From contig JAZOQG010000081.1 in assembly GCA_045656005.1 (NCBI GenBank), positions 1 to 23,552 of the forward strand: a stretch of DNA of 23,552 nucleotides. The letters are read 5' to 3'. The notes beneath the pieces were generated by a model that was given only the letters and a program-made list of their open reading frames with translations, did no database searches and had not been told where the DNA came from. Source of the stretch: JAZNQN01 sp045656005. GTDB taxonomy: Bacteria; Bacillota; Clostridia; UMGS1883; UMGS1540. Both the position numbers and the translations under genes were made by a program. Positions 13,378 to 21,100 of the stretch are shown piece by piece. Each line of letters opens with the position of its first letter. Within the stretch, counting starts at the first letter, position 1.

Positions 13378-13808
13378 AACTTCTCGTAATAAACGGACCA
13401 AATATAAATATGCTCGGAATAAGAGAGCCCGAAGTTTACGGAAACGAAAATTATAACGCACTTTTAAAGTTTATAAAAAATATATGCGACGAAGAAAATA
13501 TTGATGTAAAATTATTTCAGTCAAACCATGAAGGCGAGATAGTTGACGAAATTCAGTCAGCCTATAAAAAATTCGACGCAATACTTATAAACCCCGCTGC
13601 ATATACACATACCTCGGTTGCAATACTCGATGCCTTAAAGGCGGTAGGACTTCCGACCGTAGAAGTGCATCTTTCAGATATTTCCCAAAGAGAAGACTTT
13701 CGTAAATTTTCTTATATTTCCCTCGTAGCAGAAAAAACCATATATGGTAAAGGCTTTGAAGGATATAAAGAAGGTATAAAATACCTTTGTGATTATGTTT
13801 CAAAATAA
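13374..13808 (+). CDS. aroQ: 3-dehydroquinate dehydratase, type II
   Basis: Third shikimate step: trans-dehydration of 3-dehydroquinate to 3-dehydroshikimate; usually a dodecamer. 144 residues, the normal type II length. NGPNINMLGIREPEVYG with the catalytic Tyr and flexible-loop Arg, FQSNHEGEIVDEIQ, INPAAYTHTSVAILDAL with the catalytic His, and VEVHLSDISQREDFRKFSYIS. Last gene of the operon; the start overlaps the stop of the AroE-AroK gene (ATGA) and a terminator follows. It completes the seven chorismate steps in one transcription unit. Confidence 0.96.
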   Translation: MKLLVINGPNINMLGIREPEVYGNENYNALLKFIKNICDEENIDVKLFQSNHEGEIVDEIQSAYKKFDAILINPAAYTHTSVAILDALKAVGLPTVEVHLSDISQREDFRKFSYISLVAEKTIYGKGFEGYKEGIKYLCDYVSK

Positions 13809-13868
13809 AAAAGTCGCCTTCGCCAACAATGGTTTGCTTCGCTCACATTTTCAACGGCAGACTTTTTT
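13807..13868 (+). terminator. Terminator of the aromatic operon
   Basis: AAAAAAGTCGCC (13807-13818) pairs with GGC-A-GACTTTTTT (13856-13868) with one bulged A, loop of 37 bases, T run at the end. The 5' arm starts within the aroQ stop codon. Confidence 0.65.
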
Positions 13869-13875
13869 GATATTC

Positions 13876-13905
13876 GGAAATTACAACATAAAAGTAGTAA
13901 TTTCC
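13876..13905 (+). repeat. Inverted repeat without T run between convergent operons
   Basis: GGAAATTAC (13876-13884) and GTAATTTCC (13897-13905), perfect nine-base arms with a 12-base loop. It lies between the aro and dpa terminators. No function can be assigned; the rest of 13809-13982 holds only terminators. Confidence 0.6.
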
Positions 13906-13914
13906 TATATATTA

Positions 13915-13950
13915 AAAAACGAGGTGTAGAAAAACTTATTTTTACACCTC
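13915..13950 (-). terminator. Intrinsic terminator of dpaA-dpaB
   Basis: Minus strand GAGGTGTA...TACACCTC hairpin (13950-13921), followed by GTTTTTTAAT. It is 32 bases after the dpaB stop; the symmetric stem may also stop plus-strand read-through. Confidence 0.8.
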
Positions 13951-13982
13951 ATTTTATGCATGGATTTCGCACATTTAAATAT

Positions 13983-14561
13983 TTATTTTAAAATGGGCTG
14001 GATTTGTTTCCCCAAAAGCGCACTTTCCATAGCGGGTAAAATTTCTTCCATTTTCGCTACAAGTGATGTAGGTTTCTTTATGCAGTCGTCCTGCCCGAAT
14101 GGTACAAAAAACACGTTTTTCATATTTAAAAGCGCTCCTATGTTTTTCGCTCCGCCCGAAAGCGCATCGTTTGATGACGGCGCAATAAGAATGGGCCTTC
14201 CGTTTCGAAGGTGAGCCTTTGCCGCCATTGTAACAGAGCTGTCGCAAATTCCGTTTGCAATTTTCGCCATGGAATTTCCCGTGCAGGGCGCAACAATTAA
14301 AATGTCTAAAAGCCCCCTGGGTCCGATAGGCTCCGCTTCCTTTATTGTTTTTATAATTTTTTCGCCTGTAATTTCTTCGATTTTTTCTATAAAGTCACTT
14401 GCTTTGCCAAATCTCGTGTCCGTGCTGGCGGCACATTCGCTCATTATAGGAGTTACCTTACACCCTGAAAGGCAAAGCTTTTCTATCTGGGGCAAAACCT
14501 GACTGAAGGTACAAAATGAACCCGTCATCGCAAATCCTGCTCTGATGCCTTCAAATTTCAT
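13983..14561 (-). CDS. spoVFB: Dipicolinate synthase subunit B
   Basis: With subunit A it makes dipicolinic acid from (dihydroxy)tetrahydrodipicolinate in the mother cell; the product is loaded into the spore core as its calcium chelate. 192 residues of flavoprotein/decarboxylase-like fold: GIRAGFAMTGSFCTFSQVLP near the N-terminus, TPIMSECAASTDTRFG, IVAPCTGNSMAKIANGICDSSVTMAAKAHLRN (read here as two adjoining segments, IVAPCTGNSMAKIANG and ICDSSVTMAAKAHLRN), RPILIAPSSNDALSG and the C-terminal PFGQDDC block. Starts one base after the spoVFA stop, so the pair is coupled. It marks the host as an endospore former. Also called dpaB. Confidence 0.93.
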   Translation of the reverse strand: MKFEGIRAGFAMTGSFCTFSQVLPQIEKLCLSGCKVTPIMSECAASTDTRFGKASDFIEKIEEITGEKIIKTIKEAEPIGPRGLLDILIVAPCTGNSMAKIANGICDSSVTMAAKAHLRNGRPILIAPSSNDALSGGAKNIGALLNMKNVFFVPFGQDDCIKKPTSLVAKMEEILPAMESALLGKQIQPILK

Positions 14562-14562
14562 A

Positions 14563-15399
14563 TTAAAACTCCCGTTTTTCTAAAATACTTAAAACTGTAT
14601 CACATATAATTTTACCCGATGTCTTGGGAGCCACCTTGCCCGGAAGAGATAAAGCATGAAAAGCCTTTATACCCAGTTTGTTTGCGAGAGGTATATCAAG
14701 CCCTCCGGGGAGTGACGCAGTATCAATTATAACTGCATCTTTTTTTATTTTGGAAAGCACATCATTTTCTATTATTTTGTGAGGCACAGTGTTTATGATT
14801 ATATCATATTCTGAAAGGCTTTCTTCTATCATGCACGTTTCTGTGGCTTCATATCCCATTGCCAGAATCATTGCAATGTCGCTACTTTTTCTTGCAGAAA
14901 CTGTAACACGGGCACCCATTGCCGAAAATAACTTCGCTGAAATTTTTCCTATTCTGCCAAAGCCTACGATGAGTACATGGCTTCCCGAAATCGTGAATAT
15001 GCTTTCACGCATCGCAATTTCGAGTGCACCTTCTGCAGTCGGCACGGCATTTAAAACAGCAAAATCGTCTCTCTTTAAAATGTCACAAACCTTACTGCTG
15101 AAAACACCTTCAGGCACTCTTCCTCCAAAAATTATTTTCTTGTCTCCTGCTGCTTTCGCTATTTCCGAAAGACTTATTTTTTCTTCATAAGAAGGTGCAA
15201 AAAGGGTTTCCCCGTCCTGACTTGACGGCATGGGCAATAAAATAATATCGCTTTTTTTCATGCCCTCATAAAGCGAAACCTTCTCTCCTGCATCGCAAAA
15301 AAGCGCATGAGTAAAAACATTAAAACCGTATTCTTTAAAATAAAGAGCCGAATAGTAAAGCCTTAAATCTCCGCCTAAAATAAAAATGCTTCTGTTCAT
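14563..15399 (-). CDS. spoVFA: Dipicolinate synthase subunit A
   Basis: NAD(P)-dependent subunit of dipicolinate synthase. 278 residues: an N-terminal Rossmann-like part (FILGGDLRLYYSALYFKEYG), then a second nucleotide-binding domain with VLIVGFGRIGKISAKLFSAMG and VTVSARKSS, NTVPHKIIEND and the DTASLPGGLD block, as in SpoVFA/DpaA. The start at 15399 follows GGGAGGATATAAT at normal spacing; earlier in-frame ATGs (15450, 15438) lie upstream of the ribosome site and around the predicted sigma-K -10 box. It forms a two-gene operon with spoVFB, ending in a terminator. Expression is expected late in the mother cell. Confidence 0.92.
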   Translation of the reverse strand: MNRSIFILGGDLRLYYSALYFKEYGFNVFTHALFCDAGEKVSLYEGMKKSDIILLPMPSSQDGETLFAPSYEEKISLSEIAKAAGDKKIIFGGRVPEGVFSSKVCDILKRDDFAVLNAVPTAEGALEIAMRESIFTISGSHVLIVGFGRIGKISAKLFSAMGARVTVSARKSSDIAMILAMGYEATETCMIEESLSEYDIIINTVPHKIIENDVLSKIKKDAVIIDTASLPGGLDIPLANKLGIKAFHALSLPGKVAPKTSGKIICDTVLSILEKREF

Positions 15400-15426
15400 A
15401 TTATATCCTCCCTCAATCGGATAGTT

Positions 15427-15454
15427 TATAATATGCATGTAAAGCCTCATTTGT
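15427..15454 (-). promoter_or_regulatory. Sigma-K-like promoter of spoVFA-spoVFB
   Basis: Minus strand AC (15454-15453), 17 bases, CATATTATA (15435-15427), matching the sigma-K pattern AC - about 16 - CATANNNTA. In Bacillus subtilis the spoVF operon is sigma-K controlled. The related sigma-E -10 pattern also fits partly. Confidence 0.5.
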
Positions 15455-15482
15455 GTAAAGGGATATTAAAATTGTCTGCACC

Positions 15483-15569
15483 GCAAAAAGGCAAAATAAT
15501 TAATATTCATAATTTTACATAAACTTATTATCTTATTATTTCTTGAAGAAAAAATCAATGCCTTTTTGC
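15483..15569. repeat. Spaced inverted repeat in the spoVFA upstream region
   Basis: GCAAAAAGGCA (15483-15493) and TGCCTTTTTGC (15559-15569), exact 11-base arms separated by 65 A/T-rich bases. It may be the remnant of a small element or a long-loop hairpin. No ORF or other signal was seen in 15455-15640. Confidence 0.45.
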
Positions 15570-15642
15570 TACGAACAATTTTTCTTATCCCTTGCCTATG
15601 ACAAGCATTGAATTTGCCCCACGCTCAAATTTACAAGCTAGC

Positions 15643-15915
15643 GTTTTTATAAAATTTTCTTTTGACTGACGCAAAATTGCCAATAACTTTTACCGCTGCT
15701 GCATTGGCAATTTTAGATGTGCACGTCGCTGTGTGCGACGTTCTCATCGGCGACACAAAGAAAGAAAATTTTTTAAAAACAAAACCCTCAAACTCATAAT
15801 AGAGTGCTGGTAATATTCTCACGCCCCTGCGAGGCCGTTTAGGGGTGGAAGGGGGATTCGGAACCCCCTTCGTTTTGGTGACTTTTGCGCCAAAAGTCAC
15901 ACCTCGTAGAGGTAA
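15643..15915 (-). mobile_element. Hairpin-rich dispersed repeat, copy A (one end missing)
   Basis: About 273 bp, the inverse complement of the copy at 22515-22788, with clearly related sequence over its full length. It begins (window order) with GTTTTTATAAAATTTTC and ends ACCTCGTAGAGGTAA. Internal hairpins include AAATTGCCAAT/ATTGGCAATTT, ACGTCGC/GCGACGT, CCCCT/AGGGG, a run AGGGGG/CCCCCT and GTGACTTTTG/CAAAAGTCAC. It encodes no credible protein. Beyond 15915 the similarity ends and a gene terminator begins, so the second terminal repeat seen in copy B is absent here. MITE-like, non-autonomous. Confidence 0.65.
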
Positions 15916-15941
15916 ATAAAAAGGACATAAAAATTATGTCC
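15914..15941 (-). terminator. Intrinsic terminator of the rnf-ldh-CPBP operon
   Basis: Minus strand GGACATAA / TTATGTCC (15941-15934 with 15930-15923), loop TTT, followed by TTTTTATTT. Five bases after the CPBP gene stop. Confidence 0.85.
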
Positions 15942-15946
15942 CCAAA

Positions 15947-16753
15947 TTATTTTCTTCTTATCAAAAGCAGGAAACCTATCACCATAGCACAAATCCCACA
16001 AACAATAAAATAAGGAGTACCTGAAACGGCACTTATATACCCACCGAAAAGCAAATTGGAAAGGTTAAAAAGTATGTGAATTAACATGCAAAGGTAAATT
16101 GATTTTCTTAAATTTAATACACATCCAAGAGAAAACCCCACAAAAAATGCGTAAAATCCCTGAATTATGTTTAAGTGGAGTATCCCGAAAACTAAACTTT
16201 GCAAAAGGTTTGAGTATAAGAAGCCTCCGCTTTTTCTCGCCTCGGAATAAATTACTCCGCGGAAAAATATTTCTTCAAATATGGGTGCTATAATTCCGCT
16301 TACCAAAAGCATTACCCAGAAATTCTGGTACTGCCCATAACTCATGTGCCCCTCGTAAGCCTCAAAAATCCCTGAAGGGAATGGGATTTTCATAACAAGT
16401 GCCGCAACCGCCGAAAGTGCAAAGGAAATTAAAATTGCCGCCGCCACTTCACGAAAATACAGCTTTTTCCCAAAAAGCACAGAAGAAATTTTCCGCTTTC
16501 TTATCAGAAATACAAACCATATAAAAAGCAGTGCCAGAAGCATTGCCGCTATGCTTTGCATTAGAGTATTCGCCCTGCAGTATTTCAAACACTCCACAAA
16601 ATAATTTACAAGATATGTAAAGCTACGCTCTCCTGAAAGGAAGAGCTTTACCGCGCTTAAAAGCGGCATAAAAACCGCAGAAATGGCACGGGCAACCATA
16701 TAAAGTGCCACATAAAGGCACACATATAAAAATGAATCAAGTTTTTTCGCCAT
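15947..16753 (-). CDS. CPBP (CAAX/Abi) family intramembrane metalloprotease
   Basis: Polytopic membrane protein of 268 residues with about seven or eight hydrophobic segments. The three metal/catalytic motifs of the CPBP family are intact: EEIFFR (Glu160-Glu161, Arg165), FGILH (His193) and HILFN (His226, Asn230). Relatives cleave prenylated CAAX proteins in eukaryotes; bacterial members act in bacteriocin immunity, sigma-factor release or unknown roles, so the substrate here is unknown. It starts nine bases after the ldh stop and ends the rnf-ldh transcription unit, with a terminator right behind it. No bacteriocin gene is nearby. Family assignment is firm, function open. Confidence 0.9.
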   Translation of the reverse strand: MAKKLDSFLYVCLYVALYMVARAISAVFMPLLSAVKLFLSGERSFTYLVNYFVECLKYCRANTLMQSIAAMLLALLFIWFVFLIRKRKISSVLFGKKLYFREVAAAILISFALSAVAALVMKIPFPSGIFEAYEGHMSYGQYQNFWVMLLVSGIIAPIFEEIFFRGVIYSEARKSGGFLYSNLLQSLVFGILHLNIIQGFYAFFVGFSLGCVLNLRKSIYLCMLIHILFNLSNLLFGGYISAVSGTPYFIVCGICAMVIGFLLLIRRK

Positions 16754-16762
16754 AATTTTTTC

Positions 16763-17722
16763 TTATATGCCTAATTCTCCGCAAAGCCTTTTCATTTCCT
16801 TTGCCGAGGTGCATAAAAGATTTTCCTCCTCTTTTGAAAGGGGCAATTCCAAAATTTTCCCTGCACCCTTTGCATTTACAACCGTGGGCAGACTTAAATA
16901 TATGTCGCCGATTCCATACTCACCCGAAAGTAAAGTTGAAACGGTTAAAATGGAATTTGAATTCCCCATAATAGCCGATAAAATTTCGCATACTGCCAGA
17001 GAAATTGCGTAATAAGTTGAGCCTTTTTTTGAAATAACATCGTAGGCGCTGTTTTTAACGTCCTCAAAAATTTTGTCAAGCCTTCGGCTTGAGCACCTTC
17101 CGTAAACTCTGCAAAAATCAGGTATAGAAAGCCCTGCAACGGTTGTTTTGCTCCATGCGGCAAACTCGCTGTCACCATGCTCACCTAAAATGTATGCTCC
17201 AATGTTTCCGGTGTCAATCCCCGTGTGAATCGAAAGGGCATATTTAAGACGCGAAGTGTCAAGCACAGTACCCGAGCCTATAACTCTGTTTTTTGGAAGA
17301 GCTGAAATTTTGTAAGCATAATAGCTTAAAACGTCAACAGGATTTGTCACCATAATCAGAAATGTTTTTGAGGACATGTATTTTCTTGCCTCTGAAACAA
17401 TGCTTTTTATAATTTTTGCATTTCTTCCGAGTAAGTCACGTCTTGTTTCTCCTTTTTCCTGTGCCGCTCCCGCAGTAATTATCACAGCCTCTGCACCCTT
17501 GATGTCACTATAGTCCCCTGCATAAATTTTCAAAGGCTCGGTAAAAGACACTCCGTGCATCATGTCAAGTGCCTCCCCCTCTGCCCTTTTCCGAAGAAGG
17601 TCAATTATAACAATTTCCGAGTACATACCGCGAAGCATCATGGTGTATGCTATGCTGCTTCCGACACCGCCTGCGCCAATAATTACCGCTTTTCCTTTTT
17701 TCAAAAAACCACTGCCTTTCAT
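16763..17722 (-). CDS. ldh: L-lactate dehydrogenase, NAD-dependent
   Basis: Reduces pyruvate to L-lactate with NADH in the cytoplasm. 319 residues. NAD fold VIIGAGGVGSSIAYTMM with Asp41 ending strand 2; substrate loop ITAGAAQEKGETRRDLLGRN, where Gln88 marks a lactate rather than malate dehydrogenase (which has Arg there); VTNPVDVLSYYAYK; GSGTVLDTSRLKYALS (Asp155, Arg158) and catalytic His182 in GEHGDSEF. The ATG directly abuts the rnfB stop (TAA-ATG) with no strong ribosome site, so it is probably translated by coupling from rnfB. Being in the rnf operon ties NADH use to ferredoxin:NAD+ reduction. Whether fructose 1,6-bisphosphate activates it cannot be told. Confidence 0.93.
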   Translation of the reverse strand: MKGSGFLKKGKAVIIGAGGVGSSIAYTMMLRGMYSEIVIIDLLRKRAEGEALDMMHGVSFTEPLKIYAGDYSDIKGAEAVIITAGAAQEKGETRRDLLGRNAKIIKSIVSEARKYMSSKTFLIMVTNPVDVLSYYAYKISALPKNRVIGSGTVLDTSRLKYALSIHTGIDTGNIGAYILGEHGDSEFAAWSKTTVAGLSIPDFCRVYGRCSSRRLDKIFEDVKNSAYDVISKKGSTYYAISLAVCEILSAIMGNSNSILTVSTLLSGEYGIGDIYLSLPTVVNAKGAGKILELPLSKEEENLLCTSAKEMKRLCGELGI

Positions 17723-18520
17723 TTAATATGTAGTGATTTTTTGTCTTCCCGCAATTATTCCCTTGGGGCATTTTTCTGTGCATGCCCCACACTCTGTACA
17801 TTTATCATACTCTATTTTTGCCACGCCGTCAACACTTATTGCACCTGCTGGGCAATTTTTTTCACAAATTTTACAGCTTATGCACCCTACAGAGCAGTAT
17901 TTCCGAACTTCGCTGCCTTTATCCCTGTTTTTACATTTTACAAATATTTCCTGTTTTTTTGGTATAATTTCAATAACCCCTTTGGGACATACCTCTTTGC
18001 ACGCACCGCACCCGAGGCAAAGTTTCTCATTTACCGAGGCAAGTCCGTCTTTGATTTGGATTGCATTTTGCGTGCAGACCTTCTGGCAGCTTCCAAGCCC
18101 TATGCACCCGTAAGCACACTCTAAAGGTCCACCGCTTACACGCATTGCGGCAACGCAGTCGGAAATCCCCTCGTATTTGTATTTTTCTTTTGAAGATTCA
18201 TGGTTTCCCTGACACATAACAACCGCTTTTTGGGGAATTATAACCTCTTTTGCAATTCCCAGAATTTCCGAGATTTCATCAGCAGATGAGGGACTTATGC
18301 TGTTGCACAGAGTAAAAGACTTACCCTCCACTATCGCCTTTGCAAAAGCCATGCATCCTGCCTCTCCGCATCCTCCGCAGTTAGCACCCGGTAAAAGCTT
18401 TTCTATTTTCTCAATTCTTTCGTCTTTTTTAACTTCAAAAAGCACGGATGCTATCGCAAGGAAAGCACCCAGCACCAAGGCTAAAACACCCAAAATAATT
18501 GCAGGTGTAAATATCGTCAT
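17723..18520 (-). CDS. rnfB: Rnf complex subunit B (iron-sulfur protein)
   Basis: Membrane-anchored entry subunit that takes electrons from ferredoxin. 265 residues: one N-terminal membrane helix (about 5-27), a RnfB-type [4Fe-4S] domain with Cys48, Cys51, Cys56 and Cys72 (GANCGGCGEAGC), then ferredoxin-like cluster motifs CLGCGACKEVCP, CISCKICEKNCP and CTECGACTEKCP, plus CIGLGSCQKVC. This high cluster number is typical of clostridial RnfB. Starts 13 bases after rnfA in this strand's order and runs into ldh with no gap. All expected cysteines appear to be present. Confidence 0.94.
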   Translation of the reverse strand: MTIFTPAIILGVLALVLGAFLAIASVLFEVKKDERIEKIEKLLPGANCGGCGEAGCMAFAKAIVEGKSFTLCNSISPSSADEISEILGIAKEVIIPQKAVVMCQGNHESSKEKYKYEGISDCVAAMRVSGGPLECAYGCIGLGSCQKVCTQNAIQIKDGLASVNEKLCLGCGACKEVCPKGVIEIIPKKQEIFVKCKNRDKGSEVRKYCSVGCISCKICEKNCPAGAISVDGVAKIEYDKCTECGACTEKCPKGIIAGRQKITTY

Positions 18521-18533
18521 ACTCTACCCCTCC

Positions 18534-19106
18534 TTATAAAAGTCCCTGAAAGCCTAAAAATGCAATGGATAAAAGCGCCGCAGTAATTAAAGCTATGGGA
18601 GTCCCGCGCATGCACTTTGGAATGGGAGCAGACCTAAGCCTTTCTCTTATTCCTGCAAAAAGGACTATTGCCAGAGTAAAACCAAGCCCTGCCGATGCTC
18701 CAAAAACCGTTGTCTGAAGGAGATTGTATCCTTCCCCAGCACTTAAAAGTGTTACACCCAAAACGGCACAGTTTGTAGTTATAAGGGGAAGATAAATTCC
18801 GAGTGCGCTGTAAAGCGCAGGGCTCATTTTCTGCAAAAACATTTCAACAAACTGAACAAGACATGCTATAATCAAAATAAATGTTATCGTCTGCAAATAT
18901 TCCGCTTCAAGAGGTGCGAGAATGTAAGTGTTTGCAAAGTATGTCAAAATCGATGAGATAGTCATAACAAAAGTTACTGCCATGCCCATGCCGAGCGCCG
19001 TGTCGGTCTTTTTTGAAACCCCAAGAAAAGGGCAGATGCCGAGAAAACGCACAAGCACAAAATTGTTTACCAAAATTGCACCTATTGCTATTGAAAGTAA
19101 ATTCAT
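18534..19106 (-). CDS. rnfA: Rnf complex subunit A (membrane)
   Basis: Six-helix membrane subunit of the Rnf ferredoxin:NAD+ oxidoreductase, homologous to NqrE and RnfE. 190 residues. The NNFVLVRFLGICPFLGVSKK segment near the N-terminus (with the conserved cysteine near the Fe site) and the central TTNCAVLGVTLL (second cysteine half-site) are diagnostic. The start is set at 19106 by AGAGGTGCAAAAAG; longer in-frame ORF extends into rnfE in another frame and is not credible. Overlaps the rnfE stop by four bases. Confidence 0.94.
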   Translation of the reverse strand: MNLLSIAIGAILVNNFVLVRFLGICPFLGVSKKTDTALGMGMAVTFVMTISSILTYFANTYILAPLEAEYLQTITFILIIACLVQFVEMFLQKMSPALYSALGIYLPLITTNCAVLGVTLLSAGEGYNLLQTTVFGASAGLGFTLAIVLFAGIRERLRSAPIPKCMRGTPIALITAALLSIAFLGFQGLL

Positions 19107-19657
19107 CTTTTTGCACCTCTTCTTTCTTTGATAATGTTTATAAGGCCGAGTAAAATTCCAAGTGTCATAAATCCGCCCGGTGCAAGCGTCATAATAGGTA
19201 CACCTTTCCCCAAAGTTTCTCTCACAAAGGCGATAAGGCTCAAAGAGCATGTAAATCCAAGTCCTGTGCCCACCCCGTCACAAATCGAATTTAAAACCCC
19301 GTTTTTTGAAGCAAATTCCTCTGCCCTTCCGAGTATTATGCAGTTTACAACTATAAGAGGAATAAAAAGTCCAAGTGTTTTGTAAAGAGAAGGTACAAAT
19401 GCCGAAAGGAGCATCTCTACGATTGTTACAAAGCCTGCAATTAAAACTATGTACCCTGCAATTCTTATTTTTTCAGGTATTACTTTTCTTAAAAGGGAAA
19501 TAACTGCGTTTGAGCATATAAGCACCGCAGCGGTTGAAAGGCCCATACCAAGCGCATTCATAACCGATGTTGTAGTCGCAAGAGTGGGGCACATTCCGAG
19601 CACCAGCATAAATGTCGGATTGTTTTTAAATATCCCGTTTTTTATAATACTTTTCAT
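19103..19657 (-). CDS. rnfE: Rnf complex subunit E (membrane)
   Basis: Membrane subunit paired with RnfA (homolog of NqrD). 184 residues, slightly short for the family. The N-terminal KNGIFKNNPTFMLVLGMCPT and LIVVNCIILGRAEEFASKN carry the two paralog-specific Cys half-sites for the intramembrane Fe centre, and six hydrophobic helices are visible. Overlaps rnfG upstream and rnfA downstream by four bases each, so translation is tightly coupled. Confidence 0.94.
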   Translation of the reverse strand: MKSIIKNGIFKNNPTFMLVLGMCPTLATTTSVMNALGMGLSTAAVLICSNAVISLLRKVIPEKIRIAGYIVLIAGFVTIVEMLLSAFVPSLYKTLGLFIPLIVVNCIILGRAEEFASKNGVLNSICDGVGTGLGFTCSLSLIAFVRETLGKGVPIMTLAPGGFMTLGILLGLINIIKERRGAKR

Positions 19658-20193
19658 TTTTCAACCCCCTTAAGCCTCGCACAAAGCTCTTTGTAGCTTT
19701 CGTTTATCGCATTCACAACGGCAGTAGAAGTAATGGTTGCACCGCTTATGGCATCAACCTCGCTTTTACCCCCACCGCCGTTTTTCTTTACTTTCAGCAG
19801 CGGTTCTTTTCCGCGAAGTGCCTCAGAAAACGAAGGCTCTCCTGCCTTTGACCCAAGCCCTGCCGTTTCCTGGCTCTCTGTGATTTTTATACCTGAAACC
19901 TTTAATTTTTCATCAAAGCCTACTAAAAGTTTTATCACTCCGCCATATCCTTTTGTTTCTGCTTTCACACAGTAGCCGACACATTCTCCCCCTTTAAGGG
20001 CAATAAATATTCCGTCTCCCATGTCATTAAAGCTGTCAGCATCAATAAGCTCTTCCTTTGCGGCATTTTCGCTTTTAACTGCGTTTTCATAAATTATGTC
20101 CGCCGTCACGGAGTTTACAATACTTAAAAGCAAAACAACAATAAATGTTATCGCACAAAGTATTCCTGAAAGCTTTATAATTTGTTTTGTCAT
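19654..20193 (-). CDS. rnfG: Rnf complex subunit G (FMN-binding)
   Basis: Extracytoplasmic flavoprotein subunit: one N-terminal membrane helix (about 8-28) followed by the FMN-binding domain. 179 residues. ITESQETAGLGSKAGEPSF and DAISGATITSTAVVNAI are diagnostic; the Thr of SGAT carries covalent FMN in the family. The start at 20193 follows AAAGGAGAGGTAAT; the in-frame ATG at 20220 lies before that site inside rnfD's end. The 5' end touches the rnfD stop, the 3' end overlaps rnfE. Confidence 0.94.
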   Translation of the reverse strand: MTKQIIKLSGILCAITFIVVLLLSIVNSVTADIIYENAVKSENAAKEELIDADSFNDMGDGIFIALKGGECVGYCVKAETKGYGGVIKLLVGFDEKLKVSGIKITESQETAGLGSKAGEPSFSEALRGKEPLLKVKKNGGGGKSEVDAISGATITSTAVVNAINESYKELCARLKGVEK

Positions 20194-20194
20194 A

Positions 20195-21100
20195 TTACCT
20201 CTCCTTTCGACATGGAACAAAAAACTTATCTATAAGCGGTGTTGCCGCATTCATCAGCAAAATTGCAAAGGTAACACCTTCAGGATAACTGCCCCAAAGC
20301 CTTATAACGGATGTTATAACTCCGCAGCCGATACCCATTATAATCTTACCGAGGTCAGTTATCGGACTTGTAACGTAGTCAGTCGCCATAAAGAATGCCC
20401 CCAGCAGCAAGCCGCCGCTTAAAATACCCATTACGGGACACTCACCTTTAAAATAAGTAAAAACAAAAACTGTTCCTATAAAAGATAACGGAATATGTAG
20501 TTTTATAGTTTTCGTAAAAACAAGATATAATCCGCCAATAATTATTGCAATGCTGCAAACTTCACCTATGCACCCCTGCATGTTTCCGATAAAAGCATTT
20601 AAGTGGCTCACGCTTCCCCCTGAAAGCACCGTTGCAGAGGAAACTGCATCAGCCGCCCCGCGCGGCATCGGAAACTTTGAAAGGAGTGCAGGCCAGCAGA
20701 TAATCATAAATGCTCTCGCCGCCATGGCAGGGTTTACGAAGTTGTGCCCAAGTCCTCCGAAAAGCTGTTTTACAATAATAATCGCAAAACCGTTTGCAAT
20801 TAAAATAACATAAAGAGGCACCGCCGTCGAAACATTAAGCCCTATCAAAAGTCCCGTAACTGCGGCACTCCCGTCTGAAATTGTAAGCGGCTTTTTCGCC
20901 ATGGTACACCATATTCCCTCAAAGAAAAGGGCACAGCAAACAGAGAAAAGAAGAATAAAAAGTGCTCTTATCCCGAAAAAGTAAATACCCATAACCGAGG
21001 TTGGCAAAAGCCCCAAAATTACACGTAGCATAATGCGTGAAGTTTTTATTTTTGCTCTTATGTGTGGTGAAGATGACACACTCATTAATTTTTCATTCAT
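20195..21100 (-). CDS. rnfD: Rnf complex subunit D (membrane, flavin-binding)
   Basis: Large membrane subunit (NqrB/RnfD family) that helps ion translocation. 301 residues with about nine or ten hydrophobic segments. VSSSPHIRAKIKTSRIM opens the protein; GGLGHNFVNPAMAARAF is diagnostic; LLLGAFFMATDYVTSPIT follows. The flavin-attachment segment reads DAVSSATVLSG, SSAT in place of SGAT, with the Thr kept. The start at 21100 is chosen for GGTGG eight bases upstream and the four-base overlap with the rnfC stop; upstream in-frame ATGs are inside rnfC. Confidence 0.93.
   Translation of the reverse strand: MNEKLMSVSSSPHIRAKIKTSRIMLRVILGLLPTSVMGIYFFGIRALFILLFSVCCALFFEGIWCTMAKKPLTISDGSAAVTGLLIGLNVSTAVPLYVILIANGFAIIIVKQLFGGLGHNFVNPAMAARAFMIICWPALLSKFPMPRGAADAVSSATVLSGGSVSHLNAFIGNMQGCIGEVCSIAIIIGGLYLVFTKTIKLHIPLSFIGTVFVFTYFKGECPVMGILSGGLLLGAFFMATDYVTSPITDLGKIIMGIGCGVITSVIRLWGSYPEGVTFAILLMNAATPLIDKFFVPCRKER

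Noticed and set aside
15631..15900. Minus-strand ORF of 89 codons resembling a translated sequence at 22530-22718
   Set aside because: The similarity is a DNA repeat; the reading is a string of translated hairpins without ribosome site, and the two frames diverge and end differently.
17555..18124. Plus-strand 189-codon ORF opposite rnfB and ldh
   Set aside because: Complement of well-supported Rnf and LDH coding sequence; no ribosome site or family features.
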